Of a stretch of 64,000 nucleotides of DNA, positions 26,140-40,590 are shown piece by piece. The stretch spans positions 49,405,515-49,469,514 of the forward strand of contig OU015528.1 of assembly GCA_907165065.1 (NCBI GenBank). The letters are read 5' to 3'. The notes under the pieces are model-generated. The model made no database searches. It had not been told where the DNA came from and worked only from the letters and a program-made list of their open reading frames with translations. The translations under genes and the position numbers were made by a program. The stretch comes from Caprimulgus europaeus. Taxonomy: Eukaryota; Chordata; Aves; Caprimulgiformes; Caprimulgidae. Every line of letters begins with the position of its first letter. The first letter of the stretch is position 1.

Positions 26140-26760
26140 TAGAAATCCTGGCAATGGATGATGACTCATACACTATGTATGACAGAAACTTGGTGGAACA
26201 CTAAAAAGCAAATAGGATATTATAATACCTGGCTACAAGTTATATAGAAAAGTGGGTTCAAGCCAAAGAGTTGGAGGAATAATGCAGTCTTTCAAGTACC
26301 TTCGTGGAGCTAACTCAGAAACCTTAAAACTCTTAAGTGCAGAAGATCATACCATTGACTCTGCGTGAATTCACAACCCCAGGAGTTGTAATACATGTTT
26401 AATTCCATGCTGCACATTTATCATTAGGGCTCTAGATAGAGACAACTGGGCGTGTGGTTTTGAAAGAAATAGTGGCACAATTTAAACAAAATGAAGCTGG
26501 AGGAAATGCACCTGTAAGCTGGCACAAAGAATACAACAGCTCCTCGGCGCTTTAAGCAATTGCTTCTTGGAACAGCTAATTCATGCACACAAGCAAAAGA
26601 AGCTATTCCTGCCTTCATTTTCAGCAACACACAGGAACCAATTCAAGAAGTGACAATATCCAAGCCCCTAAGTAATAGCGTTCACAACATAATTAAGTAC
26701 AATGTCCTAGGAGGAGGCAGTGAATGAAGGGATACATGAGTGACACTAGATTTTAGGAAA
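26140..26760 (+). mobile_element. Old L3/CR1-like LINE fossil, endonuclease region
   Basis: The plus strand near 26180-26200 translates to MTETWWN, the ETWW signature of the CR1/L2/L3 endonuclease. Near 26660-26715 it reads NSVHNIIKYNVLGGG, resembling the SDHN(L/M)I endonuclease motif, with the first histidine context degraded. Several stops and frame changes interrupt it. The order of the two signatures and their spacing fit one LINE. Subfamily assignment needs a repeat library; chance similarity is possible for the middle part. Confidence 0.5.
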
Positions 26761-29700
26761 GTGTTTAGAGCACAACAAGCATCATTTAGAAGGACACTAG
26801 TTCACAGTAAAGGAAGCAGGTGCTGTACAGAGGGTTCAAATAATATATAAGTGATGGGGGAAAGGAGCTCTTGGTGGGGTCACAGAACCTACAGAGGACA
26901 TAGGTTATTTTGGGTTGGTCAAAACAGCCCCTTGAGACCAGAGAGGACTCTATGGTGCAGGAGTGAGTCTTAACCAAGCAAGGCAGATGGCCAACACAAT
27001 GATAAGTGACACTGCGTCAGTAAAAACAAAATGATCTTAGAAAACCCACATTAAAGCTGTGTCAAGTCATCTTGCAGGATTTCAAGCAGCAGCAGCCTGT
27101 GCAAGGGAGCTGGGGTCCTCACACCCAGCTCAGTGCTCCTTGGCCAAACACATCATCATCAGGCAAGGTATCCAGCTGTAAAAGGACTGGGAGAGGGAAG
27201 GCCACAGATAACTCAGGTTGCAATGGATTTTGCAGAACATGAGGAGGTTCAGAAAAAAGGTGACAAATTATACACAGCCTGGGAACACTGTTCCCTGCAA
27301 GGAGAGTTTCTGGTCCCTTTTACCAAGGAAATCCTCTTCCCCACTATAAGCACCAAGTACATTAGCAACAGCCTTGATTCCTCACAAGACTGTCACCACA
27401 GTATATTATTGTTTGAGATTTTTGATCTGCTATTGCATAGGTCCTACATCTGCTGTAGAGCACACGACCTCTGACATACAAGAGTACATTTTTGGCAGCT
27501 CATTCTGGACTTAACAGCACAGTGGCTCATGATTGCAGTGTGCTGGATAAGGCAACTCCAGCCATGCCTTTTGGTCCCAAGTTCCTCTAAACACAAAAAA
27601 TGATAGAAATGTAAAAAATAACAAAAATGGTAAGTAGGGAACTTCTGTGCTCACAGCACAGGGCCAAGAGGATACACCATGGCATTAGAAGATGGCAAAT
27701 CCAAACCTCACAGATGGGAAGTACTGCACTCCCTCCACACACCCCATTTCAATATATGATTAAACAGCAGAATTCACTGCCACAGGTAGGTAGCAAGACC
27801 AGGATCCCCACATCATTCAATACAAGACCAAATAATCTATAGAAAAATAAAACCATATCCAGAGTTACCATCACTTGAGAGACTCAAAGCCCAGCACTTA
27901 CACCAATCTCTAACCCATACACATAAGATTAATCCATGCCTCTCTGCAGCAAGATCTGGACACCTTGTGAGGTGCTCCCTGCTGTGTTTAATCACCAGCA
28001 GTATGTACTGGACTAGCCACAGCTCAACCATTCCTCTTTCATCTGAGCTGGACGACATTTATAATCAAGGCAATCACATTTACCATTTGATTTTTTGAAG
28101 TGCCTAAGCATACGGGGGTCACATGCAGACAAGTAAAGGTCTCTGAGCTGGAGCAAGTAAGGCATCAGGCGAGGGCAGTTGTGAGTCACAGCAGATCAAG
28201 TGGGCATCAGCATTAATTTTATGATGCTCATTCAGCTGCTGTTGGTTCCCCCTGCCCCTTCCAGGATCAGTTTGCTCTCACCATTTTGAGTCAGACCTTC
28301 ACAGATCAGGCCAAGCAAACCCTGCTTAACATCAAATTTTCAGTTTATAAAAATAATTGTTTGTGTTAGTACAGCTGCTATGATTCATGCTAGTTAATAC
28401 CCTAGAAGGTAGAGACACCTTTCAGACAGCTGTCACCTTCCACACCAGTCGCTGTCAGAGAGGCCAGACCAACAGTTCAGATGTAGCCCAGCACTAGAAG
28501 TGCCCAACATCCTTATCACATCAGCTTTTTCTGCGAGATAAACAGGCAGAGGAACATTTGCTTAGCTCGGTGTCCAGGAAAACGCAGCTACAAGATTGTA
28601 TTGTACTGGGATGCTGCAGTGACACAAGCCAGTTTCAGGATAAGTAGATTGCTTTGCCAATCGAGTTTTTTTGCAATGTTTATCCAGCTCAGCCTGAGTG
28701 CCAAATGCCCAAGCCTTCTCTGAGCTCCAAGCTCCTTTTCAGTCATGGCACTTGACAGTCTTTTCTTTACGGATTGCCAGCCAATCCGAACAGTGCTCCC
28801 AATTCCTAATTAATTTGCTACTCATTTCCTTATAACTGAAAAAGTGCATGCACACAGGATTTCAGTTTACGCGCATGTACAATGAGCAGCTAGAGCACGT
28901 GTCACTTTCTTTCAATGTAAGATTGGTCTAAATCTCAATAATGTTGCTCCCTGCCTGCTGCTGCTTTTTACTGCTCCCAGGATATTGTTAATTCCTCCTC
29001 GCATCTTCTCAGTGTATTCCTCATCTCTTTTTCCTTTTGGACCACTTCCTACTCCTTCCACCCTCAGCCCCCACCCTGTTACAGTTCCAGATTTCTTCTC
29101 CTTCGTTACTCTCCTGCCACCTTGCTAGATGTCACTACTTACATCCCCTGAACATTCCCACCTTTGCCCTGACATATTCTCACTTTGTAGCCCACCCTCT
29201 TCTCAGGATAGCAGGCAGGGGAAAAACACCACCTCTCATTTTTATATACATCACAAACCCAGCCTGTTTTTAGATCAGGCTCTGTTAGAGCCAGAGCACT
29301 GGAGCTGCCTGGGACAGCTAATAATCTCAACTTCTGCAAACTATGAGCTTTTCTCTTGTCTCGTTCTCTCTAACCTTAGCCCAGCTTGCTATTATATTGA
29401 GCTGCTGCATCCTCCTGGAATTCAGCGTTGATATCTCTTGCTTCTGCCCAGTTTCTCCTCATTTGTGATACCGCTGTTCTCCCTCCTGTAGGTAACTCCT
29501 TTTTTGTAGTGCTATCTCCATACATGCTCTTGCCCGCTGCAGCCTTCTGATCCTCTTTTATCAACTAAATCATAAGTGGTCCCTCCTGGACTGCAGCGAT
29601 GCCTGGAAACTGCTGCCATCGTGGATGGGGTTGCTTCCAGCCTTTAACACTTCTGATGATGGTACCCAGTAAAGTCTAGGATGCGCTTAAGACTTGTAGG

Positions 29701-31829
29701 TTTTGGCTACAGCCAAGGAAACAGTGATAGGGATCCCAGTCTGGCTGACTAGTAATTGCCACATTCCTTCTTAATTTTGTGCCTGAGCTGATGCTTCTCT
29801 CCCTAGAAATATGCAAGTCAGCAGTAACAGAGGCACATGCAGCAGCCAGGCCTTTTGTCTGGGCTCTGACTAGAAGGATCCTAGCAACGCAGTTTCTAGT
29901 GCATTTGAGCTGGGTTGCAAGTGTCACAAGCCATGGGGCATTCATCAGCTTAACAACTTCACAGGCACAAAGCTCTTTTGAATATTCAAAATATTTCATC
30001 CCTTTCTTCCTCCATAAGCCTCCAGCATTTCTACAGTCTTAAAACAAATGCTCTCCATCCCTGGGACAGAAACTTTTCCTATTGTTGTAAATTCCTTCCA
30101 GGCTCCCCCTTGACTTGTTGCTAAGTCAAACAACCCATAATTGACATTTTTAATCTCTCCTGCTGAAAAAAACCTCAGTCCTTCCAGATCCTTTAGCATT
30201 TCCCTTCTTTTCCCTTTCACTGCTTTTCTTGTTTTGCTCCTCCCAGAAGCCCCAGAGAGCTTACAGTACTCAATGTGTAACAATCCAAATCCCATAGGAA
30301 AGAGGAGGACTACATACCAGGTCTACAGCATGATGTCTTGCTGTACACCCAAACAACAAACTCTTTAAAAAAGGGACTATCTTTTCTTCCTGTGTTTATA
30401 CAACATCCACCATAACCAGTTCTTGATCCTCCTACATGATAGTGAGAGCAAGGTGCTCTGAACTGCAGAATTTATGAAGCTTTTATGATTTGCATCTTAC
30501 CCCTCCAAAAGTCTCCTTTTCAGGAACAGGTCTCTGCCTCAGTGATCCTGAGGGTCCCCCTTCCCACTTCAAAGAGGATTTCAGGGAATGAGACACAAAC
30601 ATGTGCTATTGCTCACAAAACTACTCTCTTCACCTTTTCTGGGCTTGCTCAACTTCCTTATACCTTGCAACACATCTCAGGTCGACTTCTGCAACTCTAC
30701 GTACCCTGCACCACCCAACAATGTTTTACTTCCTCCCTATGTTCCCAACATTTTATCAATTACATTTTACCACTTCCCCAGCCTAGTTCCATTCCACTCT
30801 GCTCTGCCCATCCTTTCTTTAGTGAGGGAACCAGTAGGACCATTCTCCTCCATCCACCTACCACAGCTTACAAGATTGAAATTGACCAACAGGTTCTTAC
30901 AGGGGGAGCATCAATCGCCTCCATTTCCTTAAGAAACTGAGCTAAAAATAATAATAGTGATAGCATTACCAGTGCAGCCCAAGACTACACTGAACTTTTC
31001 TTACGATATACTTATTAGTAAATTCATATCTAATTTACTTACTTTTATTACCTGTAGGACTCCAAATGTGTGCTGCACATCTGAACTGCTTTCAGATGTA
31101 CAGATGGGAAATGCTACTTAGTAGAGGAGCCTTACTAATCACCATTACAGTTTCCCTGAATCTCCCTTCCACTGTGACCTTCATCCATGCTTTCATTTCC
31201 TCTTATCCTGACCCATTTCCCTATTTTGCTTCAAGACCCACTTCACTCAAACATACCCTCAATTTCGCCTTCTTACTGTTCACATCGTACAAGGAAAAGC
31301 TATAATCTTTCTTGTAATTGAATAGCTTCATTAATCTCCAATTCATTTAAAAGAAACTAGTTTAACATTTCCCCTTTTTAAAATTTCTGCTCTGGCCTCC
31401 TTTCCATCCTCTTCTGCACTAAAAGTGAAACAATACTGCTAAAGATTGAGGGACCAGGAGGAGAAACAGCTCAGGAAAAAGCCAACAAGGTAAAAACCAA
31501 GAAGCTGCTACTCCCAAATATTACACCAATGATCTCTAAATGACCTGGAACATGAAGCTTAAAAATTCAGTCACGTCAACCAAATTGGAGCCTCAACAGG
31601 CCACACACTGCATCTGGAAAGCATCTCAGAAGTCAACCCAGAGACCTCTAGACAAGGGAGCTTTCAAGTTGGGCCCATCAAATGGGATGAAATAACCTTT
31701 GAAAGCAGAATATCTAAACATCTGGAAGGACATGCTATGACAAACTCCACACTTTCTTTGTATACATACTAAAGAAAATCATGTCTTACCACCCCCTAAT
31801 ATTTTAAATATGACAAGCTAGTGAATGAA
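26761..31829. other. Non-repetitive intron, no gene recognised
   Basis: Nothing classifiable was seen apart from AT-rich patches. The stretch 28640-28900 has several TAAT and ATTA words and few simple repeats, so it could include conserved non-coding sequence; that cannot be judged from one genome. Open frames here lack domains. Confidence 0.55.
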
Positions 31830-32370
31830 TGAAATTGGTCAAGGTTTATACCCCAGCAGGATTAAAAACCTTACTATGGCAGTGAATTAATTTTGTGATG
31901 GATAGAGATTCATTTCTAGGCTACATCACATGTTACTTGAGCATACTTATCTGGAAATGAGAACACCCAGTGAGTGACAAAATTGCACACAACATCAAGT
32001 TATTTGAGGTAGCCAAGACCAGAAGGAACAAGGAAAAACCTGAGTGAGACCTAAACAAATAGGCAGTGTGACAATAAGTTATATTCAATGTTGCTAAATG
32101 CAAATAATACCTCTAAAGATGGGAAAACCTTATTATTCACACATCTTTCAGATTTAAGAAATAACTGTTTTAGCAAAGAAAAGAATAGAGATGGTAATAG
32201 GAACAGCTGAATGCTGAGCTCAGCTTACTGTGCAGCTGTGGCAAAAAATCCAACTATGATGTCAAAATGCAGGAGGAACAGGATGAAGCAATACAAGGAC
32301 TGTGCTGTGCCCTCTATAATTCAAGGGTGGGATCACATCCAGATTATTCTATGCAGTACTGGTCACCATC
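31830..32370 (+). mobile_element. Old L3/CR1-like LINE fossil, late RT and 3' coding region
   Basis: The fragment near 31975-32005 (gacaaaattgcacacaacat, then caagttatttgaggt) resembles the region after the RT catalytic box. The stretch 32075-32110 reads FNVAKCK, the typical F-N-x-x-K-C-K motif of CR1-clade elements. The region 32310-32370 (ctctataattcaagggtggg, then atcacatcc and cagtactggtcacc) matches the later 'HLEYCVQFWSP'-type segment. All three occur in the expected order on the plus strand with many disruptions. The copy is much more diverged than the CR1 copies to its right. Confidence 0.6.
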
Positions 32371-35300
32371 TCAAAGGGGGGAAAAAACAAAAGCAAACAA
32401 CAACAAAAAAACCCTCACAGAAATGAGGAGAGTGGACAAAACATAGCCAAGACCATGATCACACTACACAATTTAGGAGGAGATACACTGACAGCTCTTG
32501 TAGATGGAATATTGATCTTCCCTAAGGCCGTTCCCCATGTCCCTACCTTCTCCACTGCATTTCAAACAAGACAGTCACCTGGATATCCCCATATACCACT
32601 CCCTACCAAAGCATTTCAGTTCAGGACTGGCCCACAAGAATCAATCTTGCATTGAATTTAACTCCTATGAATATTAAAGCTCATAGCTGGAAACATCTCC
32701 CTCGCTTTTTCAGTGCTTGGTTTCCCCCTCCCCTCTGCTGTTGCTATTATTGAATTCCCTACTTCTGTTATGTAAAGTAATTTGTGCTATTGTGTTCAGA
32801 GAATACAGCTACCACAGCAGATAGCACACAAAATAAGATGATATTGTATCACTTATCTGAAAATCTGTGCTTACAGCAGAGGAGAAAGGAGGAGAGAGGG
32901 CACCTGCAGAAACAACAAGTGGAGGTCTGTGAAGGTACCTGGACTAGATTAACAAGGTGGGCACTGCCTCATGGCACTGCATATGCCACTCGACAGCAAG
33001 GAGCCCAGGAGAGATGGCATGTGTATATCGCAGATACTCAGTCCCCACTGTCTCAGGAGATGCTCACCAAGGAGCAGAGCAGACACATGCAGCAAAAGCG
33101 GTCCTCCATCTCTCCCTTCCTGTGCCAGGGAAACAGCCTGCAGCAGCACAGGCTCCTGCCAGCTCTTGGGGTTGCCAGCTACTGGATCCTGTTTTGTGTT
33201 TCTGAAAGAGAAGCTGTGGCAGAAATGACACAACTCTCCTCCATTTGGATAAAGGAAAGGATTTTGTGGCACATGGGTTTGCTTTGGCTAATTAAAAGCA
33301 CTAGGCCATGCAAGGAAAGCAGTGCTTTAATCACTGAAAATAGATGGAATTAAAACTAATCACGAGCATTTAGCATGCCACAGATAAAGATGTTTGAAAG
33401 TGTTTCTGCCAGGGGCCTGTGAGCTGCCTTTATATAACTACAGGAAAAAAGGTACATGGAGTCCCTTGCTGATGCAGCATCATGTAAACCTATTTGCCTG
33501 TATGCTCTGCCACCATCTTCTCAGGGCATAAGAGCCCTATCAGGAGGGGACAAAGAATACCAGGGCTCCAGTCCTCAAGCAGCAAAGCCCAGCTCCCACT
33601 TTGACAAAGTCACTTCACTCCTTGATCAAGGGAGTCTCTCCAGACCATGCATCAACAGACCAAGGAGCGGGAGATGCCCAACAGCAGAAGGAACCACAGC
33701 ACCCATCCCCTTCTCTCCTGCTGCAGCTCACTACTGCCTGTAGTCACAGCTCTGCTTCCGAGATCTTCCTCTCTTTACACTCAGTGGTGGTGAACTGGAG
33801 CTTTCTGGTCTGGAAGGTGCCAACAAAATGGCTCCAATAACAGCAAGCCACCACCTGCTCAGCCAGCCTTAAAAGACTATGTAAAGCAAAGTCCATCACG
33901 GCCCTGAAGTAAGCGTTGGATGTTGCTCTGCAGCACAGGGATGAACAAACTCCAAGCTCCTAAGCCAACCAACCACATCAGATAGCTGCCACACAGCCAA
34001 GAGCCACCACGTATCTCATGTTGCAGAGAGAAGCTGGCCAATTCATTCCAATCTACCTTTTACCCCAGTCTGAAGCCCCAGCTTACCCAGCAGCTCTCCC
34101 ATCAAACACGCTCTGCTTTCTGATACAGATCCAAAATGAGAAACCTCTTGAAGCGCATGAACACTCATACAGTTCATAGGCCACCAGTTGGCCTAGCTAA
34201 TTCATTCATGGAGGCTTTCCTTTTAATCTGTTACAACATTAAGTCCTTGGCTCCACTGAAAATTCTCCCAAATGTGAGCAAGAGGACAGCTTCAGCAAGT
34301 GCTATCTCCAAGCTTTGAAGTAAGGGTTTTATTCATTTCAGGTTACATCAGAATAATGCACTCTTTGCAGCTTCTCAGGTAGTTCCTACATCTCCATTTT
34401 CTAGTATCTTCCTACAGACCCTAATTAAGAATGACTTATAATCAAATTCAAAAGAAAGGGGACTCCACTTGCAATGCTGAATGGCTTCTCCCTACGAATT
34501 GTCTGTTACTCCTCTTGCTGACTTTCTACTGCATTTCTGAATATTCAAACTGCTTAGGAAATACCCTGTAATTCATTAATATCATACTCCAGTTACTTGC
34601 ACGCTGCCAAGATGTACAAGTGAACAATTTTATCCCATAACCACACAGTCATATAAAACCAGCACTGGAAGTAAACCAGCTTTTGAAAATCTACCGTAGG
34701 TTATATTTTCATGAACCCAGAGCTCAGCAGCGATGCCAGGCCACGCAGGTGAGGATATCTGCTTGCGTGAAGTCAAGTTTCTATTGTGTGAATGGCAAAG
34801 GTCTGTCACACTGCACTGGGATTCAGAATTTAAAGTCCACAGGAGAGTCCAAACAGATTGCTTCAGCTGCACTTTTGCAGGCATGTTTTCTGCCCTTAAC
34901 CACGTTCAGAGAGGCCTAAGACTGCCAGAGGACAGAAATTATTTAAACTGACCTCCTGTGTGACAGATGAACATCACAGTTACCCTGCAAACCTAAAAGA
35001 TTCCAGTGTTTTGGTAGTACCTGGTGGCACATGTTCAGACATATGAGTATCTGGCCATGTAAACTCTAAGTGCTTCAATTCCAATGGGTCTGAGTTAATG
35101 CTACTAAATGATAGATACCAAAACTTCTCTATTTCCAACTAAGTTGTTATGAGAATAAGTTATTTTTGTTGGCTTTTTCCCTAGAAGAGGCAAGCTTGTC
35201 CTTGCCCAAGCAGCAGATCCCTTTGCAATAGCTTCCACTCACTATGAAATCCTCCTCTTTTGTCGATGACAAGGTCAGCAGCTTCACCTCACCTTCACAG

Positions 35301-35629
35301 CCCTTACCCCCGCTCCAGGAGACTGCATCTTCCACATGCCAAATCCACAGCAGAGATGCTGAGCCATGTCCCTTCTATTCAGGACCAAGATGGGGAATAG
35401 CCAACCATCAACCAGGGTGATCCTCACTAAGATGCCACAACTGGCCAAATGAGACAGCATGTTTTAAATCAAAGAAAGGTTCAGGAGTCCACACTCTGCC
35501 ACAGGAGCACAGGCAGTTAAGAGCATATAGGGCTGTATTCACAGCGCCATAACCGGTAGGTTAAGGAAAGTGATTATTTCCCTTCATACAGTACTTGCTA
35601 GACCATATACATCCACTTGGCTCAGCTTT
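32371..35629. other. Non-repetitive intron, no gene recognised
   Basis: No exon, RNA gene or element was identified. The 189-codon plus-strand frame at 32784-33353 is glutamine- and serine-rich with no recognisable domain, no splice-site support and overlapping open frames in other phases. I take it as chance. Confidence 0.55.
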
Positions 35630-36090
35630 GGATCTGTCAATACAATGTTGATAAACTGGATCAGCTTCAGTGAAGGGCCACCAAGATGCTCAGGGGGCTG
35701 AAGCACTTGCCCTGCAAGGAGAGGCTGAGAGATGGGGGATTGTTCAGCCTTTAAAGAATATTTGAGGGACCTAATAGCCCTCCATCTAGTACATAAAAAG
35801 AGATAAAACCAGGCTCTTTACTGCAGTGCATGGCAAGAGAACAAAAACCAATAGTCTTTAAATGAAATAGGGGAGCAAAAGAGTTCTCCCTATGTAGACA
35901 GTGAAAATATAGCAGACATTGCCTAGAGGGGTGATGCAGACTCCATCCTTTGAGGTTTTCAAAACCCAACTGGACAGAGTTCTGAGCAGCCTGGCCCAAG
36001 TTCAGTGCTGACCTTGCTTTAAGGAGGAGGTTGGACCCCTGAGGGACCTCCTGAGGTTCCTTCCAGTCTGAAGAATTCAAATATTTTCTT
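35630..36090 (+). mobile_element. CR1 LINE 3' fragment, plus strand (antisense to CACNA1I)
   Basis: The piece begins around ctggatcagcttcagtgaag / ggccaccaagatgctcaggg, then gctgaagcacttgccctgca / aggagaggctgaga, the CR1 'RATKMI..L.L..EDRLRE' region. It passes through the typical 3'-UTR words (ggttttcaaaacccaactgg, cctggcccaagttcagtgct) and ends ggttccttccagtctgaaga. It is a 5'-truncated copy of about 460 bp with no intact frame and without a clear terminal ATTCTATG repeat, so it is older than the copies to its right. Confidence 0.8.
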
Positions 36091-37111
36091 CCCCCTCAAA
36101 ACTACAGCATCCATATTTCCTCAGCTTCCAATCCCACCCAGGCATTCAAGTACAGTGGACATCTCAGTAACTGAAAAAGATGGGATGGCTTTGAAAAACT
36201 AAAACCTTTTCCTTAATCACAAAAAACCAACACAGATATCTAAGGGAATCTTCCCTCCCTTCATCCTTCCTGCAGGCAATGTCCTTTCCTGAGGATGGAT
36301 GCTCCATTTGCTCTTTCACACTAGTTTATGAGGTTACAGCTTTACCACTACCCTTACTCTAGGATTTGGCAGCCTTGTTCTCTTGCCAGAGAAGAAGTTT
36401 CTCTGTTGTGACATATAGAGATGTCACTTTTGTATTCCTGTCGTTTTCCCCAGATGCACATCACTCTCCCAGTCTCCAAGGGAATGTGCATATTCACACA
36501 AAGTTGGAAATGAATATGCCTGGATCAGCCCCCAGACCAGGCATACATACGCAGCCTTGTGCTAACACACTCACCCACTCAAAGATTAACTAAATTTTGA
36601 CCTCATTGCATCCAATTAATCTCAATTTCTCACTTTCTTGCAAAGCAGTTTCCTTCACAAACCTGTTGGCCTTTACCTTGTGGCTAAATTATAAGTACGA
36701 TGCCCTAGAAAAATTGAATGGGAAAGGAAAGCAAGGGTATGGAATTTAAAAAAAACAGTATAAGACAACAGTATAAGAAAAAGATAAGGCAGCGAGAAAT
36801 TATCAGGGGTATAATTTTCTTACCCAATACAATTTTGCTAAAACAACCATTCATTCGTTTCATGCCTCCCCTCTCTCTGCCTGTAAATTCAGCAACAGGA
36901 CAAGTATTTCACCTTTTGATCAAGAAAGCACCTCCTGTTCTGCAGAGGTCTCCTGAAGCAAAGCACTTGGGCACAGGCTTTAGGCTAGCTACATGCCCGG
37001 GGAGATGCTGCATTCCCAGAGATGAAAGCAATGCGATGAGAGGAAAATAAAGCAACAGAGAGCATTAACGGGAGGAGAGATAGAAGAAGCATGAAGATGT
37101 ACAAATAAAAC

Positions 37112-37145
37112 AAAAGAGAAAGAGAAAAAAAGAAAAGGAAGAAGA
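37112..37145. repeat. 34-nt homopurine tract
   Basis: The plus strand contains only A and G over 34 bases (GA and A runs), within a wider A/G-rich interval from about 37060 to 37160. Such tracts can form triplex DNA in principle, but the A content here is high and mirror symmetry is weak. Confidence 0.85.
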
Positions 37146-40100
37146 TAAATTAAAGCTAAATACAACACAGAAGTAAAACAGAGTGTATGTAAGGCTAGTG
37201 AAAGGTGAAGGGGGTGTGGTGAATGGAAGAAAAATATATTGAAATTTATTTGTACCAAGAGAAAGAGGCTCCAGTCCAGGAAGGAAGAAGAAACAAACAA
37301 ACAAAACCCAAAACCAATAAGCACCACATATAACTAATTAGAAGAGATAAAGCTACAGTCACCACAGACTGAGTTCCTGCAGCCCACTGCTCCCCAAGCA
37401 GAGCCACTGGTCTCCTTCACTGCAGGTGCAACTCTGGCACAGCAGATCCAGCCTCAGCTGGGGACATCATGGCCCAGCATACTTCCAATAAACAGTTATA
37501 GTGACACTACAGAGAGAACAGGGGCAGATGGAGATAGAAAGAGAGAAAATCGGAAATGGGATTAAATGAGACCAAGCCCATTTGTCAAACAAAGCAGGAG
37601 AAAGAAATAGGGACTTATTTTTGGATAGTGCTTCTGAAGTGAGTAACCCTGCCCCCTCCTGGTTGGTCCTGTAGCCCATCTCCCTCCCTTGGTTCACTGC
37701 TCTATTTTGGGCTTAATTATACACTGTGCACAGAGATGGGAACACACCAAGATCTTCCCTGGTGCAGAATTTAAACTCTTCTGTTTTCCCTTTTCCATTT
37801 AATACATAGACTGATTAAAAGAAAATGACAAAATAAATATTTTGTTTCTCAGATAAACAGGAACACCATTTTTCCCCCCACCCTTCAATCACACTCATTC
37901 TCTGTGCCTTGGTGCCAAGGCAGCTCTGTCAATTATGATCAAAGGTTTTACGAGGCCATTTTTTCCCTTCTTTCAAAAGCAGATAGCCTGAAAGGGGAAA
38001 AATGCAGAGAACTGAAAAGTAAAATAAGGTGGGGGCAGAAGGAAAGGAAGGGGGAGAGGACATATTTTTTTTTTTCTGTAAGAAAGCAAATTACCTCACC
38101 CAGACACAGGAAACTACTTCCATTGCTCTGTCCCCTTTGGGCAGGTCCCCTGTAAATACCACTTTATGCCACCTGGCAAGACCAAGTGGTCACACTTGGT
38201 GCAAATGCAAGGTACACCAGGTCTGGTGCACATCCTTGGCCACTAAGGTTGGACATGACCGGGGGAGAGACTTGCAGTCAGCAATGGACCAGTGGTGAGG
38301 ACTGGGCTGAGGTAATGTGGGGCTGAAGGAGTTCCGATCCCATATGGAGACCATCATCCTCCCTGCAGCCCTGGGCTGCCACCATGTTCTCAAGGGAGCT
38401 CCCACAATAGGCACAGACCCCATTTGGAGACACTCTGACCCAAGGAAGGGACAGCACCAGTTTTGGGACAGCATTCAATGAAGATTATGTGCAGGCTAAA
38501 ACAAAACAGCTCCTCCTGGCCACGAGTGCTAAGAGCCAGGAGCCCACACAAGGTTAAAAGGAAGCAGCCACTACCACAAAAAGCTGTGCTGATGGTACCC
38601 AGGATAGACTTGCTGCTTCTAGACACTCCTCTTCACAAAGCAGAGCCTTCATCTGTCCAGCCAGTGGGCTCTGAAGTGTTCCTCTGCTGCACGACAGCAT
38701 GCAATTGGTGCTACTAATGGATTGCACAATTGCAGTGCTTATGTGCCCTGGTCTGGTCAGGGTGCACATATGCCAGGTGCTGCACAAACAAAGCAAAAAG
38801 ACAGCAAGACAATTTCTTCCCTCCACCGCACACCACCAGGGGAACCACAGCAACCATGGCACTTGAAGCAGCAAGATGAAATTAGGGTGGAGGGAGGCGG
38901 CTCTTCCTCTGCAGCCTCTAAGGGCAGGCAATGCAATTTCTCCTTGCAGCAGGCTCCCAGCACAGCAGGCAGATAAGGCTTTTAGGTGAAGGGGGGGATG
39001 ACAGAAAATAAGGCACAGGGCACAGAAAGATGCTGAGGCAATGAGCCTCTTCTGTGCACAGAGTTACTGGTGTGGGACCTTCCTTCTTTATTTTTCATCA
39101 ATGGAAAGATGAATCAGTTAGATGTATATGACAGACTTAAAGCTTAAACATGTCAGTCTGAGGAAATATTGTTCTTTAGTGAAAAGATTAGGCTCATACA
39201 CAGAATACAAAGCACAGAGTCATGTGGGAAGCTGTTTTAACCTTAACCCAAGCCAGAGAGATTTTTCAAATTCTGTGAAATGCAAATTTAGGCTTGAGAC
39301 AGCAGAAGCAGCTATTCCAGGTCACAGATTCAAAAAATGACAAAGAAATCCCGAGAGCTGAAAGATGCAAAAAAATCCCAAAAACTAAAGCAACAATCAC
39401 AGATCTTCAGAAGTCTTCACGCCATCACAGCCAAGAAAGATCCTCTGGTTCCTCCACTGCAGCTGTGCCAAGCCTTACACAAACAGGAAAATAAGAGCCA
39501 GAAAACACTTAGCATTTGGTCAATGATGTCATCAGTGCTTATACACATGAAATGCTTTTTCAAAGTGATATTGCAGCTGTAGCCAAAGCCTCTTGCATGC
39601 TTAGGCAGCAATGGGGCAGTGTTCCATGTCTTTTGGTAACTGTGGTGACCACAGTACAAACTGCTTCAGGTTTGCAGCTACAGCTGAACAATAGAGACAG
39701 AACTCTATCATTTTATGCCAAGCACTGGTACCCCAGGCAGCGTTAAACCTAGCAAATAAATAGCATAGCTAAGGAAAATGCACAGAAATCTAAGGCAAGG
39801 CATGCACTTATTCAGGACCTGAAGTACAGGGCAAATAATTATTACCACCCTGCTGAAAAATAGTAAAAAAAAAAAACACTCACAAAAGAACCCCAAACAC
39901 AACAGTAGCTTAGTGGCAATTTTCCATACAGTGCATGCAGATCAATGTATCCTGCCTTACTGCAACGCCAGACATGAGATTGGCTGAAAGTGTCTTCTGG
40001 TACAGCATGGCTGTCTCCAAGGCCCTGCAGAGAAACACAGGGCTCCTCTGTTGTGTCACCCTCCCATTGTGAGCTGCATTAAGATGGAGAGTAATCACTG

Positions 40101-40590
40101 CTGAGTCATTCAGATGGGACAGGAAAATAACCTCCAAGCAGGAGGAAGAGGAGGCAGAAGCAGCCTTCAGGCTGGAGGTCAGCTATCAGATGCATTTCAG
40201 ATGCAGAGCACCAGGAAAAAAAGTTTTTAAAAATACATTTTAAGAAATCTCATCTCCGTTGTGATCAAATATTCACCTGCCAAGCTGCATGGGTTGCCAT
40301 GTCCCTCCACTGCCAGGACTCAACATTAATGCAGGTAAGTGACAGACTCCTGAGGCACAAGCAGGGGCTCTGCAAGGAGTGGTCTCCCCTATGTACATGT
40401 ATCCCAAGGCTGAACAGCCACATGGAGTCCCTGACATCTGATAAATGTGAGTGCATGCAGCAGGATTTCTGGTGTACATTCTTTTTAATTTACGTGGCTG
40501 TGTCCTTGCAACAGCTTTACTTTGAGACCTGTCAAAAGGGACTGAAGTAGGACCAAGAGGTTTGAAAAACACATGATCCAGACACATATG

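Noticed and set aside
32784..33353. 189-codon plus-strand open frame
   Set aside because: No domain, several overlapping open frames in other phases, no splice signals or homology; chance in intron.
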